A stretch of DNA of 64,000 nucleotides, from assembly GCA_947168515.1 (NCBI GenBank), contig CAMVMF010000005.1, positions 31,598-95,597 of the forward strand, written 5' to 3'. The DNA comes from an uncultured Bacteroidales bacterium. Its GTDB lineage: Bacteria; Bacteroidota; Bacteroidia; Bacteroidales; P3. The position numbers were made by a program, and so were the translations under genes. The notes below the pieces were generated by a model that ran no database searches, was not told the origin of the DNA, and worked only from the letters and a program-made list of their open reading frames with translations. Below, piece by piece: positions 36,726 through 46,002 of the stretch. The first letter of the stretch is position 1; the number at the start of each line of letters is the position of its first letter.

Positions 36726-39071
36726 ATGAGGAAAATTATTTTCGTCATTGGGCTTGTATTGTGTCCATTTGCCAAGGGGATGGCTCAGGTTCCCCTAGAT
36801 CTGTTGGAGACGGCCATCCGGGCTGCCGTGGCTGAAAGGGCAGCAACCATAAAAGACACTACGAAAAAAATAGGCGACAGCACCGTGGTCATGACTTATC
36901 AAGACTCGCTTAGGGCGGACTCGCTATTGCTAAAGAAAAATGTGAAGATGTTGGAGGCCATATCGATACGAGCACCTCGTCCCATCTACAGTATGGAAGG
37001 CGAAGTAGTAAATTACAACGTGGCAGAAGACGAAACGATAAAAGGTCTCACAGCATTGGATGCCCTGCAGAATGCCCCCAGTGTGGAGGTGGACATAGAG
37101 GGCAACATCACCATGCGCGGTTCGAGCAAGGTGGAGATATGGATAAATGGCTATCCGACCCACATGAATGGTCCGACACTGAAAGTCTATCTGGAGCAGC
37201 TGCCCGCCGATGCGGTGGACCGTATAGAGGTTATCAAAAACCCTTCGGCCAAATATATGGTGGATGAGGATTGCCATATCATCAACATCGTCACCAGTGC
37301 CAAAATACGCAACAGCCATTTCCTCTCGTTGGGTCTTGGTGGTAGCAGCCAGCCGTCGTTGTCACCCATGGTGAGTTATGTGTTCAAGAATGAGAAGCTG
37401 ACAGCCAACGCTTATTTGGGTTTCAGCCATTCCCGCCAGCACAGTACCGACAGTGGCTGGTCTGTCATGCGACAAGAAGGCGCATACGGCATGGACACCA
37501 CCGCCATGCGAGCCACAACTACGGAAACTCAATCGATTAAAAACAACAACAATCTTTTTTTGAATGCGAACTATCAGATAGATTCGATGAATGATTTGAC
37601 GCTCTTTGCCATGGCCTTGGCTTTTCCAACAGCGGGAGGAGAGCAGGCTTTCACCGATGGGTGGTATTACTTTCCTGCACTGACACATTATACATTCTCC
37701 AACCGGCAGGAGAGTGACAATTTCGGCCTGATAGGCATGGCCAATGTTCGGTGGAAGCATCGGTTTGACAACGAGGGCCACAATCTGTCGGTGAGCCTGT
37801 ACGACAATCTCAGTATCGGGAGTAGTTATCGAAAGGAGATTCGCGACTACGAGCGGTTGGAAGGGACGATTCCAGAAGGGATGGTGGATTTTAATAAGAC
37901 CCACCTAGGCAACTCGTTCTCCAATGGATTGACGCTGAGTTCTGACTATAACCGCCCGTTGGGTTTGGACGACGAGCTGAGCATGGGCATCTCCATTACC
38001 CCAACAAGCAGTCGAAATGTATCCCTGCCCTGTTTTTTCGACTCGTCCATGATGTCCTATGACAAGGTAGACTCGCTGCGACGATTTGAGAAGAAAACTC
38101 AGAAATGGCTGACTTCGGCTTCGGCCAGTTGGCGCCATAAATGGAAGAACGTGACCATGACAATAGGGCTGCGTGGCTATTGGACTAGTTTCCAGTTTGT
38201 GCGAGACAGCCGTTTCCCCTATGATACGGCCTATAGCCAGTTTTATCTCAAACCTTCGTTTGGACTTACCTATCGCACTCCAAGTATGCATTATTTCAGA
38301 TTCAACTACGCTATGTCCACAGCACTTCCTTCACCCGAGCAACTTTCGGGAGGTAGGCTGTATGGTGAAGACTCCTACATTGTTGGTAACCCAGCTTTGA
38401 AGCCGTCTCGCGCGCACAATTTGCAACTGAGTTGGAACCGCTATTTTGCCAGCAGTGGTTCGGTGGGCATCGAAAGCTATGCCAATCTCTCCACGGGCGA
38501 TATTAGCACCTGTGACGAAGTGTCTCCGGGCATTGACCCCTATCTTGGACGGCTGGTGAGCTACAGTGTGCCCTATAATGTGGGTTCCAGTTTCAAGGCT
38601 GGTGTGGAGGGGAATGTAACCTACAGGCCGGCGGCATGGCTCAACTTTAGGCTTTATGCCAATCTTTATCGTTCGGGCTACGAGATCGACCACCCCAAGG
38701 CCGGGTACTACAAGGGCGCGATGACCTCTTATAGTTTCCGCCTCAATTGTTGGGCCAATATAGCCAAAAAGGTGCGGGTGAATCTCTCGGGCAACTATGG
38801 GTCGCCCACGCAGGGACTGTTTATGAGGAGTCAGGGTAGCTACAGGGTAGACTTGGGTGCCAATGCCGATTTTTGGGAGGAACGTTTGTCGGTGGTGTTG
38901 AATGTGAGCGACCTCTTCAACTGGAACCGTTCGCAGACGTGGAATACCGGTCCCTATCTGCTGGGTTACAGCAACGCCCATACCGACAGCCGTTTTGTCA
39001 GCCTCTCCGTCACGCTGCGTTTCGGCAAGATGGAGCTGCAGAGGGTTGCGCGGGAAGAGATAGGTAGCTAG
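36726..39071 (+). CDS. TonB-dependent receptor-like outer-membrane protein
   Basis: A 781-residue protein with a signal peptide (ending GMA-QVP), a plug domain (about 75-195; LTALDALQNAPSVEVDIEGN and DAVDRIEVIKNPSAKY are diagnostic) and a 22-strand-type barrel matching the OMP_b-brl_3 layout, ending VSLSVTLRFGK plus a short tail. There is no CarboxypepD_reg N-terminal domain and no SusD partner, so it is not a standard glycan Sus pair. Co-directional placement after an ECF sigma factor suggests sigma-regulated uptake or signalling. Ligand unknown. Confidence 0.85.
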   Translation: MRKIIFVIGLVLCPFAKGMAQVPLDLLETAIRAAVAERAATIKDTTKKIGDSTVVMTYQDSLRADSLLLKKNVKMLEAISIRAPRPIYSMEGEVVNYNVAEDETIKGLTALDALQNAPSVEVDIEGNITMRGSSKVEIWINGYPTHMNGPTLKVYLEQLPADAVDRIEVIKNPSAKYMVDEDCHIINIVTSAKIRNSHFLSLGLGGSSQPSLSPMVSYVFKNEKLTANAYLGFSHSRQHSTDSGWSVMRQEGAYGMDTTAMRATTTETQSIKNNNNLFLNANYQIDSMNDLTLFAMALAFPTAGGEQAFTDGWYYFPALTHYTFSNRQESDNFGLIGMANVRWKHRFDNEGHNLSVSLYDNLSIGSSYRKEIRDYERLEGTIPEGMVDFNKTHLGNSFSNGLTLSSDYNRPLGLDDELSMGISITPTSSRNVSLPCFFDSSMMSYDKVDSLRRFEKKTQKWLTSASASWRHKWKNVTMTIGLRGYWTSFQFVRDSRFPYDTAYSQFYLKPSFGLTYRTPSMHYFRFNYAMSTALPSPEQLSGGRLYGEDSYIVGNPALKPSRAHNLQLSWNRYFASSGSVGIESYANLSTGDISTCDEVSPGIDPYLGRLVSYSVPYNVGSSFKAGVEGNVTYRPAAWLNFRLYANLYRSGYEIDHPKAGYYKGAMTSYSFRLNCWANIAKKVRVNLSGNYGSPTQGLFMRSQGSYRVDLGANADFWEERLSVVLNVSDLFNWNRSQTWNTGPYLLGYSNAHTDSRFVSLSVTLRFGKMELQRVAREEIGS

Positions 39072-39088
39072 GGAAGGGGGATGATTAT

Positions 39089-39390
39089 GAGAATTGAGAA
39101 TTGAGAGTTGAGAGTTGAGAGTTTGTAATAAGGTAAAAGGTAAAAACTAAAAACTAAAAGGGTGGGTGGGGCTGAGAATTGAGAGTTGAGAGTTGAGAGT
39201 TGAGAATTGAGAGTTTATAATAAGGTAAAAGGTAAAAACTAAAAACTAAAAGGGTGGGCGTGGCTGAGAATTGAGAGTTGAGAGTTGAGAATTGAGAATT
39301 GAGAGTTTGTAATAAGGTAAAAGGTAAAAACTAAAAACTAAAAGGGTGGGTGGGCTGAGAATTGGGAATTGTGGGCTGAGAATTGAAAAA
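39089..39390 (+). repeat. Three tandem copies of a composite heptad repeat
   Basis: Copies begin at 39089, 39174 and 39266 and a shortened fourth at 39357. Each reads: TTGAGAG/TTGAGAA heptads, TTTGTAATAA, AAGGTAAAAACTAAAAACTA, AAAGGGTGGG. Copy lengths of 85, 92 and 91 bp differ mainly by one heptad, as expected from slippage. They follow the receptor gene's stop. Confidence 0.9.
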
Positions 39391-39397
39391 AAGTTTG

Positions 39398-39405
39398 TAT
39401 TTTTG
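39398..39405 (+). promoter_or_regulatory. Possible promoter of the Ig-like lipoprotein gene
   Basis: TATTTTTG matches the Bacteroidota -7 box, 119 bp before ATG 39525 and directly after the tandem repeats. The -33 element is unclear. Confidence 0.4.
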
Positions 39406-39524
39406 TAAATTGTCTTCTGGGTGGGGATGTGGTGTAATGTGTTGTATGATAGGTTTATGAGATGTGGATGCTCCCCCGGTGGTAGGCAAAAGAGACATAG
39501 GATAAAGGATAAAAATGTTTTTTG

Positions 39525-41507
39525 ATGAGACGTAGGAATTTTGTGATATGGGTGGCCTTGGCGGCGTTGCTGGCAGGATGTGCCAAGGCGGGTATGCCGT
39601 CGGGTGGCCCCAAGGACGAGACACCGCCCAAGGTGCTCGGCGTTGCGCCGCCGAGCGGCTCCACGGGGTGGACGGGCAAGGAGTTTTCGATTCTGTTTGA
39701 CGAGTATGTCAGCGTGAAGGATGCCGACAAAAATATTCTGGTTTCGCCCCCGATGGCCACCAAGCCAGAGTACGGTACCAAGGGTCGTGCCGTGGTGGTG
39801 AAGTTGAAGGACTCGCTGCGGGCCAATACCACTTATCTGTTTCAGTTCAAGGGAGCCATTGTGGACTTCAACGAGGGCAACCCTTTGGAGAGCTATGAAT
39901 ATGTCTTTGCCACGGGTAGCAGCATCGACAGCATGACCCTGCGCGGGCAGGTGTTGGATGCTTTGACCCACAGACCCTATAAGAGCGAGGTCGGCATCAC
40001 GGTGGTGGCCTACGGCACCGACCAGATGGCGCGGTTCGACAGCGTGCAGAGCCGCTATCTGGACAGCCTTGTGGCCGCCGACTCCACATACAGGGTGGAC
40101 AAGTCCTGTGCGGTGGACAGCATTGTCGCCAAGGAGAAGCCGATGTACATGACCCGCTGCGACCAGGAGGGGCACTTCGAGATGAACCACCTGCGCGAAG
40201 GGCACTACAGGGTGCTGGCCTTTGAGGACGGCGTGGGCAGCCTGCTGCTGAAAGCGGGCGAGGCGGTGGCTTTCTTGGACACGCTGGTCATGGCCGAACA
40301 TATGCCGCCACCTCCCGACTCGGCTAGGGCCGACACTGCGAAGGTGGCCGATTCGGTGGCAGTCCGTGCCGACACGGCCCGTGGCGACCAATCACTGGCA
40401 CCCCAGCCTGTCGCCGACTCCGCCCAGCAGATAGGGCCTTCGATGGTAAGGTTGAACATATCACTCTTTAAGGAAGAGGCACAGCGGTTGGCCAAGGTGG
40501 AGTTTGTGGCCAAAGGGCGGATTACGCTGGCCACGGTGAAGCCCCTGACGGAGCACTTCGCGCTGCGGCCTCTAGGCACTGCCGAAGGCAAAGCCCTTTT
40601 TATCCAACCCAATGCAGGGCGCGACACGCTGAACATTTGGACACAGGACAAGAACTGCGACTCCATCACCCTGTTGCTGGACGACAAGGACATACACGAC
40701 ACGCTGCGACTGGTTTACCGCGCTCCCAAACAGGTGCCCACCGCCGCTAAGACGGCTACCAAAGGCACGCCCAAAACGGGAGGACTTCTGAGCCACAAAG
40801 TGGCGCAGAAACACCCTTACTACGATACCCTCTGGATTGCCTTTGAGCGGCCTGTGAGGCGCATTGTCCACAGCGAACCCGACTCGCTGGTGGAGGTGTT
40901 CGACCTGGTGGACAGCATCACCACCCATTGCGGGGTTCGTTGGGCGGACTCCTGCATGCCCAACGGCTACTACCGCGCCATGATTGACTTCAAGGGTAAG
41001 GCAGGTGGTAAATATAAGTTTAAGGTACCCGCCATGAGTTTTGAAGATATATATGGTGCCAAGCATCACGACTCGCTCTCGTTCAGCACCGAGTTCACCA
41101 AGGTGGAAGAGTATGGCAATATCATCCTGACGGTGGACAGCGTGCAGTTGCTGCTTGCCGACACGGGTGTGCTGCTGGTGCAGCTGCTGAACGAGAAAGG
41201 GGAGGTGCTGCGGCAGCAACACCTCCATGAGGAAGGAAGGATTGAGTTTCGGCACTTGAAGGGGGGCAAATATGCCCTGCGCACCGTGGTGGACCGCAAC
41301 CTGGACGGCACCTGGACGGCAGGCGACTACTGGAAGCACCGCCAGCCCGAGGAGGTGTATTATTTCGAGAAAGTGCTGGAACTGCGCGAGAACTGGGATA
41401 TGGAGGAACGCTGGACCCTGAAGTCCGCCTACACGGCCATGCCGCAGATGGGTGCCACGGCCGAGGGTGATAAGGGCAAACCACAGATGCCCGGCAGAAA
41501 GAAATAG
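39525..41507 (+). CDS. Ig-like (Big_5) domain lipoprotein
   Basis: A 660-residue lipoprotein with signal MRRRNFVIWVALAALLAGC (Cys19) and the typical start of its Bacteroidota family, GGPKDETPPKVL followed by an SbsA-type Ig-like domain (about 35-130; GKEFSILFDEYVS and NTTYLFQFKGAIVD). The long remainder is beta-rich with carboxypeptidase-regulatory-like parts (EGHYRVLAFED; LKGGKYALRTVVDRNLDGTW). An Ala/Asp-rich linker lies near 265-305. It is probably an envelope structural or surface lipoprotein. ATG 39525 is chosen over the TTG one codon earlier. The downstream flippase gene starts 10 bp after its stop, so the two are coupled. Confidence 0.82.
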   Translation: MRRRNFVIWVALAALLAGCAKAGMPSGGPKDETPPKVLGVAPPSGSTGWTGKEFSILFDEYVSVKDADKNILVSPPMATKPEYGTKGRAVVVKLKDSLRANTTYLFQFKGAIVDFNEGNPLESYEYVFATGSSIDSMTLRGQVLDALTHRPYKSEVGITVVAYGTDQMARFDSVQSRYLDSLVAADSTYRVDKSCAVDSIVAKEKPMYMTRCDQEGHFEMNHLREGHYRVLAFEDGVGSLLLKAGEAVAFLDTLVMAEHMPPPPDSARADTAKVADSVAVRADTARGDQSLAPQPVADSAQQIGPSMVRLNISLFKEEAQRLAKVEFVAKGRITLATVKPLTEHFALRPLGTAEGKALFIQPNAGRDTLNIWTQDKNCDSITLLLDDKDIHDTLRLVYRAPKQVPTAAKTATKGTPKTGGLLSHKVAQKHPYYDTLWIAFERPVRRIVHSEPDSLVEVFDLVDSITTHCGVRWADSCMPNGYYRAMIDFKGKAGGKYKFKVPAMSFEDIYGAKHHDSLSFSTEFTKVEEYGNIILTVDSVQLLLADTGVLLVQLLNEKGEVLRQQHLHEEGRIEFRHLKGGKYALRTVVDRNLDGTWTAGDYWKHRQPEEVYYFEKVLELRENWDMEERWTLKSAYTAMPQMGATAEGDKGKPQMPGRKK

Positions 41508-41517
41508 CCACCAGCCT

Positions 41518-42969
41518 ATGCAGAAGAAACTACTCTCGGGACTATTTTGGGTGCTGCTGCTCAACCTGCTCATCAAGCCTTTTTGGATTTTGGGCATCGA
41601 GGTGGGTGTGCAGAATGCCGTAGCTGTCGCGGAGTATGGATTCTATTTCGCCATCTTCAACATAGCCTATATCTTCAACATTCTGTTGGATATGGGCATC
41701 ACCAATTTCAACACCCGTAACATAGCACAGCACCCTAGGTTGATAGACAAACATCTGGGCAGTATACTTAGCATCAAGGTGTTGCTGTTGGGGCTATATC
41801 TGATGGTTACTTTTGCTGCGGGGCTGTTGCAGGGCTATGGTTCGCGCCAATTTTATCTGTTGGCTTTCCTTAGCTTCAATCAATTCCTCAACTCGCTGAT
41901 ACTCTACTTGCGGAGCAATTTCGAGGGTTTGTTGCTTTTTAAGTGGGACAGCGTCGTCAGTATCCTCGACCGCGTGGTGATGATTGTCATCTGCGGGGCG
42001 CTGCTGTGGCTGCCGGGGCATCCTACTTTTCGTATAGAGTGGTTTGTTTATGCCCAGACGGCGGCCTACCTGCTGACTGCCATGATAGCATTGGGGGTGT
42101 TGCTACGAAAGGTGCATTGGCACGGATTGCGTTTCTCGAAGCCTTTTACCTTGGCGATATTGAAGCAGAGCCTTCCGTTTGCCTTGCTGGTGTTGCTGAT
42201 GGCCAGCTACAACCGCATAGACCCCATTTTGCTTTCCAAGCTTCTGCCAGAAGATGCGGGGAACTATTATTCGGGCATATATGCGGGTGCCTTCAGGTTG
42301 TTGGATGCGCTGACGATGGTGGCCTATTTGGTAAGTGTGCCGTTGCTGCCTATTTTGTCCAGAATGACCAAGCAGAGTCAGCGACCAGACCCAGAGCTGG
42401 CACCGACCACAAGATGGGTTACTTCGCTGATGCTAGTGTATTCGATTACGGCTGCGGTGGTCTGTTCGTCATTGGACATGCAGTTGATGGACCTTTTTTA
42501 TCGGGAGCATGCAGAGGAGTATGCCGCGGTATTTGGCATACTGGTCTTCGGTATCATTCCCATTTCGATGTCATATGTCTATGGTACCCTACTGACCGCG
42601 GCAGGGAGGCTGCGGCAGCTGAATATGCTGGCTGCCATTACGCTGGTGATTAATGTGGGCATCAATCTGTTTTTCATACCGCGTTGTAACGCCGTAGGGT
42701 CGGCCTACGCCTCGCTGGTGGCGCAGAGTTTCATGGCAGCGGCACAGATTGGGGTGGCGATGCGCATTTTTAACATACGGCCAGATGTCAGGTACATACT
42801 AAAAATAGGATTCTTTACGTTATTAATAGTCGGTTTCAGTCTGCTGACCCCGGAAATGGCATGGTGGGTAAAAGTGCTTACGGCTATGTTGTTGGCCATG
42901 GTGGCGGCGCAGGTCTTGGGTTTGATAAGTGTGAAAGAGATAGTGACTACGTTGCGTCAGCGGGACTGA
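41518..42969 (+). CDS. Wzx/MATE-fold polysaccharide flippase (second)
   Basis: A 483-residue membrane protein with about fourteen predicted helices, opening MQKKLLSGLFWVLLLNLLIK and containing YGFYFAIFNIAYIFNILLDM and FNTRNIAQHP, typical of MOP-superfamily oligosaccharide flippases. Start 41518 lies 10 bp after the lipoprotein stop; the longer upstream frame overlaps that gene and is rejected. No glycosyltransferase genes adjoin. It shares only fold-level features with the flippase at 29564, so they are not recent duplicates. Substrate unknown. Confidence 0.8.
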   Translation: MQKKLLSGLFWVLLLNLLIKPFWILGIEVGVQNAVAVAEYGFYFAIFNIAYIFNILLDMGITNFNTRNIAQHPRLIDKHLGSILSIKVLLLGLYLMVTFAAGLLQGYGSRQFYLLAFLSFNQFLNSLILYLRSNFEGLLLFKWDSVVSILDRVVMIVICGALLWLPGHPTFRIEWFVYAQTAAYLLTAMIALGVLLRKVHWHGLRFSKPFTLAILKQSLPFALLVLLMASYNRIDPILLSKLLPEDAGNYYSGIYAGAFRLLDALTMVAYLVSVPLLPILSRMTKQSQRPDPELAPTTRWVTSLMLVYSITAAVVCSSLDMQLMDLFYREHAEEYAAVFGILVFGIIPISMSYVYGTLLTAAGRLRQLNMLAAITLVINVGINLFFIPRCNAVGSAYASLVAQSFMAAAQIGVAMRIFNIRPDVRYILKIGFFTLLIVGFSLLTPEMAWWVKVLTAMLLAMVAAQVLGLISVKEIVTTLRQRD

Positions 42970-42992
42970 TTTGATGAGAAAAAAATACAAGT

Positions 42993-43030
42993 GCCGCCCG
43001 ATGGATAAAGGGCTCTACCACCGGGGCGGC
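42993..43030 (+). promoter_or_regulatory. GC-rich hairpin before fabD
   Basis: GCCGCCC (42993-42999) pairs with GGGCGGC (43024-43030) around a 24-nt loop, between the flippase stop and the fabD start. No T-run follows, so it is more likely a leader structure than a terminator. Confidence 0.4.
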
Positions 43031-43067
43031 CAAAACAACCAACAGAGCCCACATTATTTAAAAGACT

Positions 43068-43958
43068 ATGAAGTCATACGTTTTTCCCGGACAGGGAGCC
43101 CAGTTTGTGGGCATGGGTAAGGACCTTTATGAGAAAAATGCCCAGTGCCGCGACATGTTCGAACGCGCTAACGATATCATTGGATTCCGCATTACCGACT
43201 TGATGTTTGCCGGTACGCCCGAGGATCTCAAACAGACCAAAGTCACCCAGCCGGCGGTGTTCCTGCACAGCGTTATTTTGGCTAAGTTTATGGGCGAAGA
43301 TTTCAAGCCCGACATGGTGGGTGGCCACTCTTTGGGCGAATTCAGTGCCTTGGTGGCCGCAGGTGCCATGGATTTTGAAGACGGACTGCGTTTGGTGATT
43401 GCCCGTGCCAATGCCATGCAGAAGTGCTGCGAGTTGCATCCCAGCACGATGGCTGCCATTGTGAAGTTGGACGACAAGACCGTCGAGGATGTCTGCGCAG
43501 AGATTACCGCCGCGGGCGACGTGGTGGTAGCTGCTAACTACAACACCCCTGGCCAGCTGGTTATCAGCGGCACCATGGAGGGTGTTGCCAAGGCTTCCGA
43601 TAAGCTGAAGGAACTGAAAGGCCGTGCCATCCCACTGGCTGTAGGAGGTGCATTCCACAGTCCCTTGATGGAACCCGCCCGTGTGGAGTTGGCAGCGGCT
43701 ATTGACAAGACCGTGTTCCACAAACCTATCTGCCCCTGCTACCAGAATGTAAACGCATTGCCTCAGACCGATGCCGAGGAGATCAAGCAGAACCTCATCA
43801 AGCAGTTGACCTCTCCCGTGCGTTGGACGGCCACGGTGCAGAACATGATTAAAGATGGTGCCACCGAGTTTATCGAGGTGGGGCCGGGTACCGCTTTGCA
43901 GGGCATGGTGAAGAGAATCAGCCCCGATGTGGATGCGCACAGTGCTGTGGTTGAGTGA
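43068..43958 (+). CDS. fabD: Malonyl-CoA:ACP transacylase
   Basis: A 296-residue FabD that transfers malonyl groups from CoA to acyl carrier protein, supplying the extender for type II fatty-acid synthesis in the cytoplasm. Visible motifs: FPGQGAQFVGMGKDLYE at the N-terminus, nucleophile Ser88 in GGHSLGEFSALV, the substrate Arg in the VIARANAMQ segment, and catalytic His197 in GAFHSPLM. Length is normal for the family. It stands apart from other fab genes and is followed by a heptad repeat block. Confidence 0.96.
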   Translation: MKSYVFPGQGAQFVGMGKDLYEKNAQCRDMFERANDIIGFRITDLMFAGTPEDLKQTKVTQPAVFLHSVILAKFMGEDFKPDMVGGHSLGEFSALVAAGAMDFEDGLRLVIARANAMQKCCELHPSTMAAIVKLDDKTVEDVCAEITAAGDVVVAANYNTPGQLVISGTMEGVAKASDKLKELKGRAIPLAVGGAFHSPLMEPARVELAAAIDKTVFHKPICPCYQNVNALPQTDAEEIKQNLIKQLTSPVRWTATVQNMIKDGATEFIEVGPGTALQGMVKRISPDVDAHSAVVE

Positions 43959-44021
43959 GAAATAACGGTCAAGTAATTGCTCAAATATATTTTACATATA
44001 ATTGGGGATACTGACTTAAAT

Positions 44022-44192
44022 CTAAAAACTATAAAGTAAAAACTAAAAACTAAAAAGTTTATTGGCATAACATCTGTCCGCTCCTTTTTAGTTTTTAGTT
44101 TTTACCTTTTACCTTTAAAAAATTCTCAACTCTCCATTCTCAACGGCCCCGTCCACCCTTTTAGTTTTTAGTTTTTACCTTTTACCTTCAAA
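44022..44192 (+). repeat. Inverted heptad repeat pair between fabD and a barrel gene
   Basis: AACTATAAAGTAAAAACTAA (from about 44026) pairs with TTTTTAGTTTTTAGTTTTTA (from about 44086), enclosing TTTATTGGCATAACATCTGT. Then TTCTCAA/TTCTCCA heptads and a second TTTTTAG/TTTTTAC block run up to the start codon at 44199. Confidence 0.85.
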
Positions 44193-44198
44193 AATAGC

Positions 44199-45044
44199 AT
44201 GCTCATTCTAGCAAAAAAAACATGGCCATTCATTTTGGTGATGGCATTTGTATCAATGCTGCCCTCGCAGGCCACAGCCCAGTTCTATGTAGGGCTGCAG
44301 GGTGGAATTACGTTGCCACAAGGTTTTTATTCGGAGTCGCGCATGAGCGACAATGGTTGGATGTTTTCTGAGGGGCATCAACGTCTGGCAGGAGCAGGTA
44401 AGGGCTGGTCGGCGGGAGTAGAACTGAGCTATGCCATGCCGTTCCATCCCTCGTTGGAGGTGGTGCTGAATGCCCACTTCATGCAGGGCGGGGTGAACAG
44501 CGATGTGGAGGACTACTACGAATATGTCTACAGCACCCGCTACAAGGAGTGTAGCAAATATCTGATGGAACTGCCCAAGTTCCGCAATATCCCTATTCTA
44601 CTGGGTGTGCGATACGCGTATCCGGTCACCAAGGGCATCGACCTCTATGGCGAAGCATTGGCAGGCATCAATCTGCGCAGCATTACCGACTGGACGTTGG
44701 CGTATGCCACTGCCAACTGGCAAGTGGGCGATGGCCAGGAGTTGGTAGCATACAATAATGAGGACAACCACGTTTACGCCAATGCTAATACTTTTGCCCT
44801 CAGATTGGGTGCCGGTTTTCTTTTTAAGAAAAAGTTGACCTTAGGAGCCAGTTTCAACATGTTGGGCTCCAGTCCACTGACATGGGACCGAAATACCACC
44901 GTGCGCTACAGTGTATATGGCCAAATAGTGGAGAACACCACTACGCAGCATGTCGCCTATACCGACTTGCGCCCCACGATGGTGGTCGTGCACTTAGGAT
45001 TTCGGCTTACGCCCTTTAAGACGCGGACGGTGCAGGACTGGTAG
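44199..45044 (+). CDS. Outer-membrane beta-barrel protein (PorT-like)
   Basis: A 281-residue protein with a signal peptide ending QATA-QFY and strands of the small-porin kind ([40 protein letters not shown]), ending [12 protein letters not shown] plus a short tail. Function unknown. The gene overlaps the convergent lptB gene by 29 bp at the 3' ends. Its start codon follows a heptad block almost directly, so the 5' untranslated region is mostly repeat. Confidence 0.65.
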   Translation: MLILAKKTWPFILVMAFVSMLPSQATAQFYVGLQGGITLPQGFYSESRMSDNGWMFSEGHQRLAGAGKGWSAGVELSYAMPFHPSLEVVLNAHFMQGGVNSDVEDYYEYVYSTRYKECSKYLMELPKFRNIPILLGVRYAYPVTKGIDLYGEALAGINLRSITDWTLAYATANWQVGDGQELVAYNNEDNHVYANANTFALRLGAGFLFKKKLTLGASFNMLGSSPLTWDRNTTVRYSVYGQIVENTTTQHVAYTDLRPTMVVVHLGFRLTPFKTRTVQDW

Positions 45045-45822
45045 GCTCCGTTGCGTCGGGGTGGGCCCCATTATCTACCAGGGCTTTGGTTTTTACGCGC
45101 CGGAGCTCGAAGTCACGCCCCAGATATTTCTCTCGCACATCGGGGTCCGCGGCCATCTCTTCCGGGGTGCCGTGATGGAGCACCCTGCCTTCGTAAAGGA
45201 GGTAGGCACGGTCGGTGATGCTGAGCGTCTCGTGGACGTTGTGGTCGGTGATGAGGATGCCGATGTTGCGGTCTTTCAGGTGGGCCACAATATCCTGTAT
45301 GTCTTGAACGGCAATGGGGTCGACCCCGGCAAAAGGCTCGTCCAGGAGCAGGAATTTGGGGTCGTTGGCCAAGGCGCGCGCAATCTCGGTTCGGCGCCGT
45401 TCGCCGCCAGAGAGCTGGATGCCCTTGCTGTGGCGGATTTTCTCCAGGCCGAACTCATGAATGAGCGACTCGCATTTGTCCCGACGCTGCTCCATATTCA
45501 GGTCTTTGCGGAACTCCAGAATGGCCATGATATTGTTCTCGACCGTCATTTGGCGGAAGACAGAAGCCTCCTGTGCCAGATAGCCGACACCCAATTGGGC
45601 CCGTTGGTACATAGGCATCTTGGTAATCTCCTTGTCGTCGAGAAAGACGCGGCCCGAATAAGGTTTGATAATGCCCACAATCATGTAAAAAGTGGTAGTC
45701 TTTCCGGCACCATTGGGGCCCAGCAGCCCCACGATTTCGCCCTGACGGACATTGACGCTCACCTCTTTGACAACGGTGCGTGAGCGGTATATCTTGACAA
45801 CGTTTTCGGTTCTTAGTTCCAT
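45016..45822 (-). CDS. lptB: LPS export ABC transporter ATPase LptB
   Basis: A 268-residue ATPase that powers extraction of lipopolysaccharide from the inner membrane with LptFG. Motifs: Walker A GPNGAGKT (35-42), [20 protein letters not shown] (diagnostic for LptB), signature [14 protein letters not shown] (137-150), Walker [14 protein letters not shown] and switch His in [10 protein letters not shown]. It is about 25 residues longer than the usual 240 because of a C-terminal tail rich in Pro, Ser and Ala; that tail lies in the overlap with the convergent barrel gene. The kdsD gene upstream on the same strand also belongs to LPS biogenesis. Confidence 0.95.
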   Translation of the reverse strand: MELRTENVVKIYRSRTVVKEVSVNVRQGEIVGLLGPNGAGKTTTFYMIVGIIKPYSGRVFLDDKEITKMPMYQRAQLGVGYLAQEASVFRQMTVENNIMAILEFRKDLNMEQRRDKCESLIHEFGLEKIRHSKGIQLSGGERRRTEIARALANDPKFLLLDEPFAGVDPIAVQDIQDIVAHLKDRNIGILITDHNVHETLSITDRAYLLYEGRVLHHGTPEEMAADPDVREKYLGRDFELRRVKTKALVDNGAHPDATEPTSPAPSAS

Positions 45823-46002
45823 GGTATGTTATTCTTCTATTATAGATAGCCAACCGGCTAGGGTCTGTCGTTGGGGCAGGGCCCCCTTTTGAGACTTCTA
45901 AAAATTCGTTTTATTCGTTATCATGCCTGCATGAAGAATCAGTTAATAAATTCGTTAGATTCGTGCAATCCGTGTTCAAAAGTTATTAATAGAAGTCCCT
46001 TG

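Noticed and set aside
39246..40391. Minus-strand frame of 381 codons
   Set aside because: Antisense to the Ig-like lipoprotein gene; its N-terminal part is made of translated intergenic repeats (LNSQLSTLNSQ).
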